Below are positions 44,282 through 53,767 of a stretch of DNA of 64,000 nucleotides, piece after piece. This DNA is from Mycobacterium sp. ELW1 (GTDB taxonomy: Bacteria > Actinomycetota > Actinomycetes > Mycobacteriales > Mycobacteriaceae). The stretch is from positions 5,146,001 through 5,210,000 of the forward strand of contig NZ_CP032155.1 of the NCBI RefSeq assembly GCF_008329905.1, in the 5' to 3' direction. Every line of letters begins with the position of its first letter. Positions within the stretch are counted from its first letter, which is position 1. A program made the translations under genes and the position numbers. The notes under the pieces are model-generated. The model saw only the letters and a program-made list of their open reading frames with translations, was not told the origin of the DNA and did no database searches.

Positions 44282-45446
44282 GGTGCGGGTCCTGGACTAC
44301 GGCAGGTTCATCGCCGCACCCTGGTGCAGTGCGCTTCTCGCCGATATGGGGGCCGACGTCCTGCGCATCGAGAAGCGCGAAGGCGGCGAGGACCGTTGGG
44401 TGCAGTCGGTCACGAGCGGCGGTGAGGGCGGCACCTTCCTGCAGTGCAACCGCAACAAGCGCTCTCTGACCCTCGATTCGACGACGCCGCAAGGCGCCGA
44501 CATCACCCGCAGGTTGGTGGCCCGCTCCGACATCGTGATCGCCAACATGCCGGCCGCCGGGATGCGGGCCAGCGGGCTCGACTACGAGTCGCTGCGCGCG
44601 GTGAAACCCGACATCATCCTGGCCAGCGCCACCGCCTACGGCGAGGGTGGCCCCTACAGCGACCGGATCGGATTCGACGGGGCCGGGCAGGTGATGTCCG
44701 GCGCGGTCTACCGCCAGGGTCTGCCGGAGCTCCCGATCCGCACGGTGGTCCCGCAGGCCGACTTCGGGACGGCGCTCACACTGACCATCGGGGTGATGAT
44801 GGCCCTGTATCACCGCCTCCAGACCGGGCAGGGCCAGCACGTCGAAGGTGCTTTACTGCCAACGGCATTGATGCTGTCCAACGCCTTCCTCATCGAGCGC
44901 GAGCTGCTCGGGGTCGACAAGCCGAGGGCGGCCAACCGCGGCACCTCGGTCGCGCCGTGCGACCTGTACGAAGTCACCGACGGCTGGGTCCTGCTTCAGA
45001 TCGCCGGCCAGCCGATGTTCAAGAGGTGGTGCCGGCTGATCGGGCGGGAGGATCTGTTCGACGATCCGCGCTTCGCCGACGACGATTCACGCTGGCAGAA
45101 CGGCGATGTCCTCAACGATCTGATGCAGCAGTGGTGTGCGGGCAAGACCAAAGCCGAGGTGATCGCCGACTTGGAATCGGCGAAACTTCCTGCTGCTCCG
45201 TTGAATTCGCCACAGGACGTTCTCGACGACCCGCATGTGGAAGCCATGGGATATCTCAAGCGGGTTCCGTTTCCCGGCGCGTCACGGCCCGTGCCACTGA
45301 TCGAGACACCGTTCCGCCTGTCGGCCACGCCCGGCTCCATCCGGCGACGCGCTCCCTTGCTCGGTGAGCACACCGATGAGGTGTTGGCCGAAATCGGTTA
45401 TGGCGCTCGCGAAATCGCGGATCTGCGCCGCGACGGAATCGTCTAG
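44265..45446 (+). CDS. CaiB/BaiF-family (class III) CoA-transferase
   Basis: This 393-residue CoA-transferase starts at ATG 44265, the second copy of the duplicated start; the copy at 44204 does not lead into this frame. The N-terminus reads MGVLDGVRVLDYGRFIAAPW with VLRIEKREGGED, and the probable catalytic Asp is in VVPQADFGTAL. The second domain includes ANRGTSVAPCDLYEVTDGWV. It could load CoA onto the acid product of the pathway. Its stop is directly followed by the stop of the convergent P450 gene. Confidence 0.9.
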   Translation: MGVLDGVRVLDYGRFIAAPWCSALLADMGADVLRIEKREGGEDRWVQSVTSGGEGGTFLQCNRNKRSLTLDSTTPQGADITRRLVARSDIVIANMPAAGMRASGLDYESLRAVKPDIILASATAYGEGGPYSDRIGFDGAGQVMSGAVYRQGLPELPIRTVVPQADFGTALTLTIGVMMALYHRLQTGQGQHVEGALLPTALMLSNAFLIERELLGVDKPRAANRGTSVAPCDLYEVTDGWVLLQIAGQPMFKRWCRLIGREDLFDDPRFADDDSRWQNGDVLNDLMQQWCAGKTKAEVIADLESAKLPAAPLNSPQDVLDDPHVEAMGYLKRVPFPGASRPVPLIETPFRLSATPGSIRRRAPLLGEHTDEVLAEIGYGAREIADLRRDGIV

Positions 45447-46643
45447 TCAGGCCAGCACTTTCACCGGCACGGTGCTCCAACCGGCGACGTTCTGCATGTT
45501 GACCCGCTTGCAGCCGCTGAAATCCACCTCGAACCGGGGCATGAAGTCGAGCATCTTGTCCAGGGCGATGGCGCTTTCCAACCGGGCCAGGGCTGCGCCC
45601 AGGCAGCTGTGGATTCCGTAGCCGAGTCCCAGGTTCTGGGCCTGGGCACGATCGCGGTCGATGTCGAATCTGTCGGGGTCGGTCCACGCCTGTGGGTCGC
45701 GATTGGCGGATCCGCCGACCAGGAACACCGGCTTGCCGGCCGGAATGGTGACACCGTGCAGGGTGATCTCACGTAGGGAGCAGCGCACGTTGTATTGCGC
45801 GGGCGCTTCGTAGCGCAGGAGTTCCTCGACGGCGAGCGGTATCTTGCTGCGGTCTCGCCGTAGCAGCTCCCACTGGTCGGGGTTCTGCGCGAAGACCACC
45901 GCGGCGTTGCCGATCAGCTTCGTCACGGTCTCAGCGCCCGCACCACCCAACAGTGTTGCGAATTCCGTGATCTCGATATTGTCGAGTGGTTCCATCCGGC
46001 CGTCGTCGCGTTCGATCTCGGCACAGATCAGCTTGCTCAGCAGGTCGTCGCCGAGATCGTGGCGGCGCTTCTTGATCAGCCGGAAGTAGTAGACCGCCAT
46101 GTCGACGGCCGCCTTCTGACCAGCCTCGGTCATCTCGACGTCGCCGTTCTCACGGTGCAGCAGCTCGTCGATCCACAGGCGGATCTGCTGGCGGTCAGCG
46201 GCCGGCACCCCCTGCATGGTCGTCATGACGTCCACCGGGAACAAGGCCGAGAAGTCCTGCACGACGTCGAATCCGGCCGGGTCGACGGCATTCAGATGTT
46301 TGTCGACCAGTTCGATGACCAGCGCGCGCTGCGCTTCGATGGCACGAGGCGTGAACACCTTGTTGAGCAGGCTGCGCATCCGCCGGTGTGCGGGCGGGTC
46401 CATCGCGATGATCGACCCGTGCTTGGTCACCTCCCCCTTCCGTACCTGACCGAGATCCACGCCGTACGCCGACGAGTAGGTCTCGAAGTCCTTGAACGCC
46501 GCGGCGACATCGTCGTGTCGGGTCAGCGCGTAGAAGTCGTAGTCCTGGCTGTAGTAGACCGGCGCCTCCTCACGCATGCGTCGGTACGTGTCGTAGGGGC
46601 TGACGAAGAAGTCTTCCGAGAACGGATCGAACACCACACTCAT
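45447..46643 (-). CDS. Cytochrome P450
   Basis: This 398-residue P450 is the last gene of a long minus-strand operon. Its start overlaps the acyl-CoA dehydrogenase stop by 4 nt. The I-helix segment is LLGGAGAETVTKLIGN, the ExxR motif is EELLRYEAP, and the heme loop is LGYGIHSCLGAALAR, where the usual Phe is Leu. The conserved DPPAHRRMRSLLNKVFTP is present. It has no ferredoxin beside it and may share the one at 40079. Confidence 0.92.
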   Translation of the reverse strand: MSVVFDPFSEDFFVSPYDTYRRMREEAPVYYSQDYDFYALTRHDDVAAAFKDFETYSSAYGVDLGQVRKGEVTKHGSIIAMDPPAHRRMRSLLNKVFTPRAIEAQRALVIELVDKHLNAVDPAGFDVVQDFSALFPVDVMTTMQGVPAADRQQIRLWIDELLHRENGDVEMTEAGQKAAVDMAVYYFRLIKKRRHDLGDDLLSKLICAEIERDDGRMEPLDNIEITEFATLLGGAGAETVTKLIGNAAVVFAQNPDQWELLRRDRSKIPLAVEELLRYEAPAQYNVRCSLREITLHGVTIPAGKPVFLVGGSANRDPQAWTDPDRFDIDRDRAQAQNLGLGYGIHSCLGAALARLESAIALDKMLDFMPRFEVDFSGCKRVNMQNVAGWSTVPVKVLA

Positions 46644-47842
46644 GTGGCGACCGGGGCTTTCGTCGCCGGTGGCGAGTAGTTCGGCTTGCCGAGCCCGAGC
46701 ACGTGCTGCGCGATCATGTTGCGGAACACCTCGAGCGTGCCACCGTAGATCCCGAACAGCGGCGCGAACCGGAAGGCATATTCGGAAGCACCATTGTCGG
46801 CCGCCCCGTCGGTGTCCACCGGCAGCGCCGAGGCGGCACCGGCGAGATCCATCAGGTCCGGTGCGATGTCGCGCATCGCCTGAGCTTGCGCCACCCGCCC
46901 GAAAATGCTTGGGGTGGACAGGGATGCCTCCAGCCGCGCAGCACTGCGGCCGAGCCGGTAGGCGACCGCGCCGTCGTCGACCATCCGTCGTCCGGCGGCG
47001 TCGGCATGCCCGACCCGAGCGGCGACGGCGTCGACGGCGGCGGCCAGCACACCGGCCTGGTGCGCCATGATCGACACGTCGGAGAGCCCGTCGGCTTCCG
47101 TCGGTGCGGCCCCGTGTTCGGCGTCGAGCGGTCCGCGCAGCACCGTCCAGCCAGCGTTCGCCTCGCCGAGCAGATACTTCTCATCGACCCGAACGTCGGT
47201 GTAGTACACGATGTTCGTGCGGTCGCCGTCGACGGTACGGATTCCCTGGATCTCGATACCCGGGGTGTCCAGCGGAACCAGAAACATGCTCAGGCTCTTG
47301 TGTTTCGGCGCTCCTGCGTCGCTGTTGGTCAGCAGGAACACGTACTGGCAATTGTGCGCCCCGGTGGTGAATATCTTCGAACCGTTGATCACCCACGTTG
47401 ATCCATCCCGCACGGCGCGGGTCTTGCAGGTGGCCACGTCCGAGCCGCCCTCAGGTTCGGTGTACCCCAGACACATTCGAGCCGTGCCGTCGAAGACCTT
47501 CGGCAGCACCTCATCGACCAGCTCGGGCTTGCCGAACGCAGCGACCGCCTTGGCCACCATCACGGTGGTCCCCCACGTCACCCACGGCACATGCGCCCGG
47601 CGACGCTCGAGATCCCAGATGCGGCGCCGGATACGGCTGAAACCGCCGTCCGTACCCGTCTTGAACTCCGCTTCCAGGTACCCCCGAGCGCCGAGCGCCA
47701 GGTGCACCCCTTCGTCGAAGTTGTCACCGGTCTGGCGGTCCCGCAGACGCACCTCGTCGGTCACCAGGTCGGCGAGAAACGCGCGCAGGTCGCGCTGGAA
47801 GGCCGCGTCGTCGGCGCTCAGCTCGACTTCGGTGAAATCCAT
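46640..47842 (-). CDS. Acyl-CoA dehydrogenase family protein
   Basis: This 400-residue flavoenzyme starts at ATG 47842 (MDFTEVELSADDAAFQRDLR). The FAD/substrate segment is MCLGYTEPEGGSDVATCKTR and INGSKIFTTGAHNCQYVFLL; the C-terminal motif is GIYGGTLEVFRNMIAQHVLG with a candidate catalytic Glu. It is a close paralogue of the enzyme at 49091, and the amidohydrolase gene lies between the two. Together with 50292 it may form a heteromeric alpha/beta dehydrogenase, as known for mycobacterial sterol-side-chain enzymes. The step and substrate are unknown. Confidence 0.92.
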   Translation of the reverse strand: MDFTEVELSADDAAFQRDLRAFLADLVTDEVRLRDRQTGDNFDEGVHLALGARGYLEAEFKTGTDGGFSRIRRRIWDLERRRAHVPWVTWGTTVMVAKAVAAFGKPELVDEVLPKVFDGTARMCLGYTEPEGGSDVATCKTRAVRDGSTWVINGSKIFTTGAHNCQYVFLLTNSDAGAPKHKSLSMFLVPLDTPGIEIQGIRTVDGDRTNIVYYTDVRVDEKYLLGEANAGWTVLRGPLDAEHGAAPTEADGLSDVSIMAHQAGVLAAAVDAVAARVGHADAAGRRMVDDGAVAYRLGRSAARLEASLSTPSIFGRVAQAQAMRDIAPDLMDLAGAASALPVDTDGAADNGASEYAFRFAPLFGIYGGTLEVFRNMIAQHVLGLGKPNYSPPATKAPVAT

Positions 47843-47855
47843 GACAGCTCCTTCG

Positions 47856-49094
47856 CTAGGACTGCACCGCAAGTTCCGGTGGCTTGAGCGCGGCGGGGTC
47901 GGGGTTCGCCAGCGGCAGCCCCATGAACCGGCGGGCGTTGTCGCCCATGAAGTCGTAGGTTCGGCGTTCGTCCATGCCTTCGGCGTACTTCCAGAATCCA
48001 CGCGGCTCGGCCAGCCCCTCCGGGTGCGGATAGTCCGACCCGAAGAGCACCTTGTCCCAGCCGACGGTGTTCACCACATCAGAGACGCTGCCCTCCCAGA
48101 ACGGGCTGACCCAGATGTTGCGCCGGAACACGTCGTGCGGGTGCTCTGGGAAGTTCTGCGGCATCTTCTTGTACAGGTCGTCGAAGTCGTTGAAGAGCTG
48201 GCCTATCCATGAGCTGCCGTTCTCGACGCTGGCGATCCGCAGTCGTGGGAACCGCGTCAGAGTGCCGTGGCAGATCAGGCTGGTGATCATGTCGGCGATT
48301 TCGCGGTGGCCCAGCACCATCCACCGGAATGCGCTCATCGCCATGAAGTTCTGGGTGTGTGGCGGCTCCCACCTGTTGACGTACGAGTCGAGCGGCGGAT
48401 AGCTGGCGTGCAACACGATGGGTAGGCCGGCGGCTTCGACATCGCGCCAGAACGGATCGAACTCCGGCAGAGCCGGCGAGCGCCAGCCGTGCACACCGCG
48501 GACCGGGCCCGGCTTGATCAGCGCCACCCTGGCACCGTGGGACAGGATGTAGTCGAGTTCGGCTTGCGCGCCGCCGACTTCGGACAGGTTGATGATCGGA
48601 GTGGAGAACAGCCGGTCGTCGTAGACGTAGGACCAGTGCTCGGCCATCCATTGGTTGAGGGCGTGGATGATCGCCAGCGTCAGCTCCGGATCGTCGGCCG
48701 ACGAGTGTTCGACGAGGCTGGCCAGCGTCGGATAGTTCAGCGCCTCCACGACACCCTGGCGGTCGAGCTCGGCGATCCGGTCCACCGGGTTCTTGGTGGC
48801 CGCCGGCGCTTCGATTGCGGGGCCTTGCATTTCGCGCAGCGTCAGGCCTTCGGTGTTCTCGCCGGCGAAGAACTTTTCGTGCGCGCCCGGCGCAGCGACT
48901 CGTTCGAACGTGGGATTCGGGATGAAGTCGCTGACTTTATTGTTGATCACCAGCCGGGTCTGGCGGCCCATCTGCGTGTACTGCACCGCATATCGGTAGC
49001 GCTCGGGCAGGTGGCGGGTGAGCGCCTCGGGTGTCTCGTACATGTGCTGATCGGCGTCGAAGATCGGCACGTCGCGCCGCTGCGCTTCGGTCAT
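47856..49094 (-). CDS. Amidohydrolase-2 family protein (ACMSD-like)
   Basis: This 412-residue metal-dependent TIM barrel belongs to the amidohydrolase-2 family, whose known members include decarboxylases and C-C hydrolases. The metal-site motifs are FDADQHMYETPEAL (D-x-D-x-H), IVLHASYPP and FGSDYPHPEG. It overlaps the upstream acyl-CoA dehydrogenase stop by 4 nt. It is related to the amidohydrolase at 53768, with which it shares the N-terminal IPNPTF motif. A decarboxylation or ring-opening hydrolysis in the pathway is inferred. Confidence 0.88.
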   Translation of the reverse strand: MTEAQRRDVPIFDADQHMYETPEALTRHLPERYRYAVQYTQMGRQTRLVINNKVSDFIPNPTFERVAAPGAHEKFFAGENTEGLTLREMQGPAIEAPAATKNPVDRIAELDRQGVVEALNYPTLASLVEHSSADDPELTLAIIHALNQWMAEHWSYVYDDRLFSTPIINLSEVGGAQAELDYILSHGARVALIKPGPVRGVHGWRSPALPEFDPFWRDVEAAGLPIVLHASYPPLDSYVNRWEPPHTQNFMAMSAFRWMVLGHREIADMITSLICHGTLTRFPRLRIASVENGSSWIGQLFNDFDDLYKKMPQNFPEHPHDVFRRNIWVSPFWEGSVSDVVNTVGWDKVLFGSDYPHPEGLAEPRGFWKYAEGMDERRTYDFMGDNARRFMGLPLANPDPAALKPPELAVQS

Positions 49095-50284
49095 GACAGC
49101 TTCTTCGGTTGAGGTGCGTACGCGGGCTTGCCCAGCCCCAGCACGTATTGGCCGATCATGTTGCGGAAGACCTCCAGCGTGCCGCCGTAGATTCCGGACA
49201 GCGGCGCGAAGCGGTACACGTACTCCGACGCCCCATCGTCGGCGGCGCCGGCGGTCTCCACCGGAAGCGTTGCCGCGGCACCGAGAATGTCCATCAGGTC
49301 CGGTGAGATGTCGCGCATGGTCTGTGCGATCGCAACCCTGCCGTAGAGACTCGGTGAACTCAGGGCGGCCTCCATCCGGGCCGTGCTGCGGCCCAGTCGG
49401 TAAGCCACCGCACCGTCGTCGACGGCACGCCGGCCGTTCGGATCGGATCGGCCGACGGCGGCGGCCGCCTTGTCGACCGCGGTGGCCATGAAGTTGGCCT
49501 GGTGCATCATGATCGACACGTCGGCCAGGCCGTCGGCGGCGGCGGCCACCGCACCGTGCTCGACGTTGAGCGGTTCGCGCAAGACGGTCCAGCCACCGTT
49601 GACCTCGCCGAGGCGGTACTTGTCGTCGACCCGGACGTCGCTGTAATAGACGATGTTCGTCCGGTCGCCGTCGACGGTGCGCAGACCCTGAATCTCGATG
49701 CCCGGCAAGTCCAGCGGAACGAGGAACATGGTGAGACTCTTGTGCTTCGCCGCGTCCGGATCGGTGTTGGTGATCAGGAAGACGTACTGGCAGTTGTGCG
49801 CACCGGTGGTGAACATCTTCGAGCCATTAATCACCCACGTTGATCCATCCTTCACGGCGCGGGTCTTGCAGGTGGCCACATCCGAGCCCCCTTCGGGCTC
49901 GGTGTAGCCGAGACACAACCGGACGTGCCCGCTGAAAACACCCGGCAGCACTTCGGCTTTGAGTTCCTCGGAGCCGAAGGTGTCGACCGAGCGCGCCACC
50001 ATCGACGTGGTGCCCCAGGTGACCCACGGGACGTGAAACCGTCGCTTCTCCAGCTCCCAGATCCGCCGGCGAACGCGGCTGAACCCGCCCTCGGATTCCG
50101 GTTTCCACTCGGCCTCGAGGTACCCGGCCGCACCGAGCGCCAGATGCACACCCTCGTGGAAGTTGTCGCCGGTCTCCCGGTCGTGCCGGATCACCTCGTC
50201 GGTGATGTGGGTCGTCAGGAAGTGGCGGACCTCCTCGAGGAACTGCTGGTCCTCGGCAGCCAGCTCTACGCGTGAGAAATCCAT
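49091..50284 (-). CDS. Acyl-CoA dehydrogenase family protein
   Basis: This 397-residue acyl-CoA dehydrogenase starts at ATG 50284 (MDFSRVELAAEDQQFLEEVR); an upstream extension is a shadow. It shares long identical blocks with the enzyme at 46640, such as CLGYTEPEGGSDVATCKTRA and FTTGAHNCQYVFL, so the two arose by duplication. The C-terminal motif is GIYGGTLEVFRNMIGQYVLG. Separation by the amidohydrolase gene suggests a duplicated two-gene module. Confidence 0.92.
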   Translation of the reverse strand: MDFSRVELAAEDQQFLEEVRHFLTTHITDEVIRHDRETGDNFHEGVHLALGAAGYLEAEWKPESEGGFSRVRRRIWELEKRRFHVPWVTWGTTSMVARSVDTFGSEELKAEVLPGVFSGHVRLCLGYTEPEGGSDVATCKTRAVKDGSTWVINGSKMFTTGAHNCQYVFLITNTDPDAAKHKSLTMFLVPLDLPGIEIQGLRTVDGDRTNIVYYSDVRVDDKYRLGEVNGGWTVLREPLNVEHGAVAAAADGLADVSIMMHQANFMATAVDKAAAAVGRSDPNGRRAVDDGAVAYRLGRSTARMEAALSSPSLYGRVAIAQTMRDISPDLMDILGAAATLPVETAGAADDGASEYVYRFAPLSGIYGGTLEVFRNMIGQYVLGLGKPAYAPQPKKLS

Positions 50285-50291
50285 GGCAGCC

Positions 50292-51329
50292 CTAGGCGGT
50301 TTCGCGGTCTGCGAGCAGGCGCCCGATCTGCTTGGCGCTCGCGCCGGGATCACCACCGGCCAGTGGCCAGCCTCTGGCCCGCACCAGGTACGCGGTCGCC
50401 GCGGCCTCCGACGACACCCCGAGACCACCCTGGATGTGCACGGCCATCGTCGCCGCTTTGGCGGCTTCCTCGGCCATGAAGACGAAGGCCGACGGCGCCA
50501 ACTCCGGGCGCGCGTGCGGCTCGTTGTCGAGGAACCACGCAGCGCGGCGAGCCAGGTTGCGTCCTCCTTCGACCGTGATCACCATGTTGGCCAACGGATG
50601 CGAGATGGCCTGCAGGGTGGCGATCGGGACACCCAGGGTGTAGCGGGACTTGGCGAACTCGGCGGCGATGGTCATGGTTTCCTCGACCAGACCGACGAGC
50701 GCGGACGCGGTCAGCAACCGCCATTCATCCAGCGCCCGAGCATATTCAGCTAGTGCGTCCGGCCCGGTGCCCAGCACCGTGCGGGTGTCCGCGGCGGCGG
50801 GATCGACCCACGCCATCGGGAGCCGGCCGATGTTGTCTACCTTGGCCGGCCTCGTTCCGAAAGTGAGGAGAACAACATCGTCCCCGTCGCGGACGATGAT
50901 GTGGTCGGCGATCGAACCCGTCGGGATCAGCCGCTTGCCGGTGACGCTGTCCAGTGCGGCGTCCAACCCGGCGATCTGATTGCCGCTCATCACCTCGTCG
51001 GTGAGTGCGCCGAGGCCGGCCAGCAGGCGGACAGCGCAGACATGGTCGATCCACGGCACCGGAGCGATGTAACGCCCGAGTTCCTCGGCCACCAGCGTCA
51101 GGTCCACCATGGTGGCACCATCGCCACCGGCCGACTCGGGGACGGCCATGGTCGTTGCGCCCATGGCGCACAACCGTTCCCACAGACTCTTGTCGAAACC
51201 GCCCGCCTCGGCGGCCCGCACGGTCTCAATCGTGCTGTGGGTCTTGAAGAACTGCCGGTAAGCGGTCTGTAGATCGGTGTGGTCCTCGGAGAGGCTGTAG
51301 TCGAGCCTGCGCAGTTCGTAGCGATCCAT
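50292..51329 (-). CDS. Acyl-CoA dehydrogenase family protein, shorter subunit type
   Basis: This 345-residue acyl-CoA dehydrogenase of the shorter class starts MDRYELRRLDYSLSEDHTDL. It keeps the FAD region (AVPESAGGDGATMVDLTLVA) and the C-terminal helix bundle (VHIQGGLGVSSEAAATAYLV). It lacks the YGGTxE motif of the two larger paralogues. In mycobacterial alpha2beta2 dehydrogenases a shorter subunit often pairs with a larger one, so it may partner 46640 or 49091. Its stop lies 8 bases from the start of 49091. Confidence 0.9.
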   Translation of the reverse strand: MDRYELRRLDYSLSEDHTDLQTAYRQFFKTHSTIETVRAAEAGGFDKSLWERLCAMGATTMAVPESAGGDGATMVDLTLVAEELGRYIAPVPWIDHVCAVRLLAGLGALTDEVMSGNQIAGLDAALDSVTGKRLIPTGSIADHIIVRDGDDVVLLTFGTRPAKVDNIGRLPMAWVDPAAADTRTVLGTGPDALAEYARALDEWRLLTASALVGLVEETMTIAAEFAKSRYTLGVPIATLQAISHPLANMVITVEGGRNLARRAAWFLDNEPHARPELAPSAFVFMAEEAAKAATMAVHIQGGLGVSSEAAATAYLVRARGWPLAGGDPGASAKQIGRLLADRETA

Positions 51330-52157
51330 TCAGCGCTCCCTGAAGAAGAAATCGTTGGCGTTGTTGTACAGATAGTTGTCGAGGACTTCGGGCGGTAAAT
51401 CCAGCGCCTCGGCTTCCGGTACGACGCGGTGCATTCTGAGCACCGGCCAATCGGAGCCGAACATCACCTTGTTCGGTCCGCGGGTGCGCATGTAGTGAAG
51501 CAGGCTGTCCGGCAAGCGCTTCGGTGACCACGCAGAGGTCATCAGGCGCAGGTTCTCGTACTTGATCATCAACCGGATCGCGACATCCCACCAGGGATCG
51601 GCGCCGTGGATCATGCACAGCCGCAATTCCGGGAACCGCACGCAAACCCGGTCCAGATGGATCGGATTCTGGACCTCGCCCGGGATCGGCGGACCGGGCA
51701 GTCCGGTGTTCAGACACAGCGGCAGATCCAACTCGGCACACTTGGTGTAGAGCGGGTAGTAGACGGCGTCGCTGGGCGGATACTGCGCATCACCCCAGAA
51801 GCTCGGCCCCACAGCGGCATACACAACCGGCAGGTCGGCGACGATCGCGGTCAGTTCGCGCAGGGTCGGCATCGGTTTGAGCAGGTTCAGACCGCCCATC
51901 GCCAAGGCGAACCGGTCCGGTCGCATTTCGGCGAACTTCCGCGCCGTCACAGACGGCGTGACGATGTTGTCCATCAGGACAGCCTTCTGCACACCCTGGG
52001 CATCCATCTCGTCGAGCAACTCACCGAGGTCCACCGGGGCGAACATCGACTGCGGCCCCTTGAAGTAGTCGTCGCGGACCTTGAGCATCCAGCTCGGTTG
52101 CCGCTCTGCCTCACCGAAGTGGACGTTGACCAGACCGTCTATCACCTTGCGCGTCAT
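51330..52157 (-). CDS. Short amidohydrolase-2 family protein
   Basis: This 275-residue member of the amidohydrolase-2 family starts at ATG 52157 (MTRKVIDGLVNVHFGEAERQ), overlapping the CoA-ligase stop by 4 nt; an upstream extension is a shadow. The first metal motif is reduced to DGLVNVH; later motifs CMIHGADPWWD and MFGSDWPVLR are present. It is about 130 residues shorter than its neighbours. It may decarboxylate or hydrolyse a pathway intermediate. Confidence 0.85.
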   Translation of the reverse strand: MTRKVIDGLVNVHFGEAERQPSWMLKVRDDYFKGPQSMFAPVDLGELLDEMDAQGVQKAVLMDNIVTPSVTARKFAEMRPDRFALAMGGLNLLKPMPTLRELTAIVADLPVVYAAVGPSFWGDAQYPPSDAVYYPLYTKCAELDLPLCLNTGLPGPPIPGEVQNPIHLDRVCVRFPELRLCMIHGADPWWDVAIRLMIKYENLRLMTSAWSPKRLPDSLLHYMRTRGPNKVMFGSDWPVLRMHRVVPEAEALDLPPEVLDNYLYNNANDFFFRER

Positions 52158-53764
52158 GGCAGCGAAACCTTGCTGTTGGCAGTCTCTTTGGCCCACCGAT
52201 AATCCGCCTTGCCGTTGCCCAGGCGTCTGACCTGGTCGACGACGATGAACTCCTTCGGCGCCTTGTAGCGGGCAAGTTGCGATGCGCAGTGCTCGCGCAG
52301 TGCGTCGTGCGGCACGTCGGTACGCAGCGCCACCAGTGCGACGAGCTCCTGGCCCCACCGCTCGCTGGGCCGTCCGACCACCAGAGCGTCCGCGACATCG
52401 GGGTGCGCACGCAGCACCTCTTCGACCTCCTCGACGAAGACCTTCTCCCCGCCGGTGTTGACCACCAGTGAGTCCCTGCCGAACAGCCGCAGCGTCCCGT
52501 CCGGTGCCAGCGAGCCGCGGTCCCCGGAGATCACCACCCGCGCACCGTCGACCTGAGGGAAGGTCCTGCGGGTGGCCTCGGCGTCGTCGAAGTAGCCCAG
52601 CGGGATCCGGCCTGCGCGGGCCACCCAGCCGACCTGGTCCTCACCAGCGCGGAGGAAGCGGCTGTAGTCCTCGGCGAGAACCAATGCGCCGTCTCGCAAT
52701 TCGAAGGTGTCCTTGTGGTCGCCGCGCACACTGCGCCCGAACCCGACGTTGCCCGTCTCCGACGATCCGTAGCCGTTGATCAGGATGATGTCGGGCAGCA
52801 GCTCCAGCAGGGCTTGCTGATGCTTGAGGTTGGTCGCCGCTCCGCCCGTCGCCAACGCGAACAACGAGGACAGGTCGTACCCGCCGCGTCGCAGCTCCTC
52901 GACCAGGGGGGCGGCGTACGCGTCGCCGACCATCGTCATCATGCCGACCTTGTGCCGTTGCGCGGTCGACAGGACCCGGTGCGGATCGAACTTCGCGGAG
53001 TCGTAGAGCACCACGGTCTGGCCGTTCAGCACGCCGGCGAACGCCGTCCACATCCCGGCCGCATGCATCAGCGGGGACACCGCGAACCACGGCGCACCGG
53101 GTGTGCCGAGTTTGTCGTGGATCTCGGTGACCGACTCGTGGTCGGCACCGTTCATCGAGACGGCATAGGTGTCGGATTGGCGCCACATCACCCCTTTCGG
53201 CCGGCCCGTCGTGCCGCCGGTGCAGATCATCAGCACGTCGTCCGGTGAAGGTTCGATGTTCTGATCCTGATCGCCCTCTGCCAGCGCATCTTCCAGATCG
53301 ATCGCGCCCGGAAGATCCGGTCCTTCGCTGCCGTCGTCGATCGAGATCAGCACCTTGGCGCTCTCCGGTGGCAGCACGTCGGCGAACGTGGCGCCCAGCG
53401 CACGGTGATAGATCACCGCGCGTGGCTTGACGTAGGCGAGCAGCTCGTCGACTTCTCGGGACGTGTAGTGGTGGTTCACGTTGACCGGCACGACGCGTGC
53501 CTTGAGACACCCGATGACCATGTCGGGGTACAGATCGTTGTGCATGATCAGCGCGACCCGGTCCTGGCCACACTCCCAGTTCTCCAGGTCGTTCCGTTCA
53601 CGGTGGGCGCCAAACCCACTGCCGGCCAGGAAGTTCGCCAACCGGCGCGTGCGGTCGGCCGACTCGGCGAAGGTGCTGGTGCGCTCGCCGCAGATCGTCA
53701 TCGGCCGGTCGGGGATCACCTCGGCGATGGCGTCGAGCACCGCGCCGATCGTCCATTCGGGCAC
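52154..53764 (-). CDS. Acyl-CoA synthetase (AMP-dependent, FadD family)
   Basis: This 536-residue acid-activating enzyme starts MPEWTIGAVLDAIAEVIPDR. The P-loop is MICTGGTTGRPKGVMW, followed by INGYGSSETGNVGFG, the adenylation motif SGDRGSLAPDGTLRLFGRDS and the C-terminal RLGNGKADYRWAKE with the catalytic Lys. It resembles the mycobacterial FadD group that activates steroid-side-chain or other bulky acids. It overlaps the amidohydrolase start by 4 nt and would feed the acyl-CoA dehydrogenases of the same operon. Confidence 0.92.
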   Translation of the reverse strand: MPEWTIGAVLDAIAEVIPDRPMTICGERTSTFAESADRTRRLANFLAGSGFGAHRERNDLENWECGQDRVALIMHNDLYPDMVIGCLKARVVPVNVNHHYTSREVDELLAYVKPRAVIYHRALGATFADVLPPESAKVLISIDDGSEGPDLPGAIDLEDALAEGDQDQNIEPSPDDVLMICTGGTTGRPKGVMWRQSDTYAVSMNGADHESVTEIHDKLGTPGAPWFAVSPLMHAAGMWTAFAGVLNGQTVVLYDSAKFDPHRVLSTAQRHKVGMMTMVGDAYAAPLVEELRRGGYDLSSLFALATGGAATNLKHQQALLELLPDIILINGYGSSETGNVGFGRSVRGDHKDTFELRDGALVLAEDYSRFLRAGEDQVGWVARAGRIPLGYFDDAEATRRTFPQVDGARVVISGDRGSLAPDGTLRLFGRDSLVVNTGGEKVFVEEVEEVLRAHPDVADALVVGRPSERWGQELVALVALRTDVPHDALREHCASQLARYKAPKEFIVVDQVRRLGNGKADYRWAKETANSKVSLP

Positions 53765-53767
53765 GGG

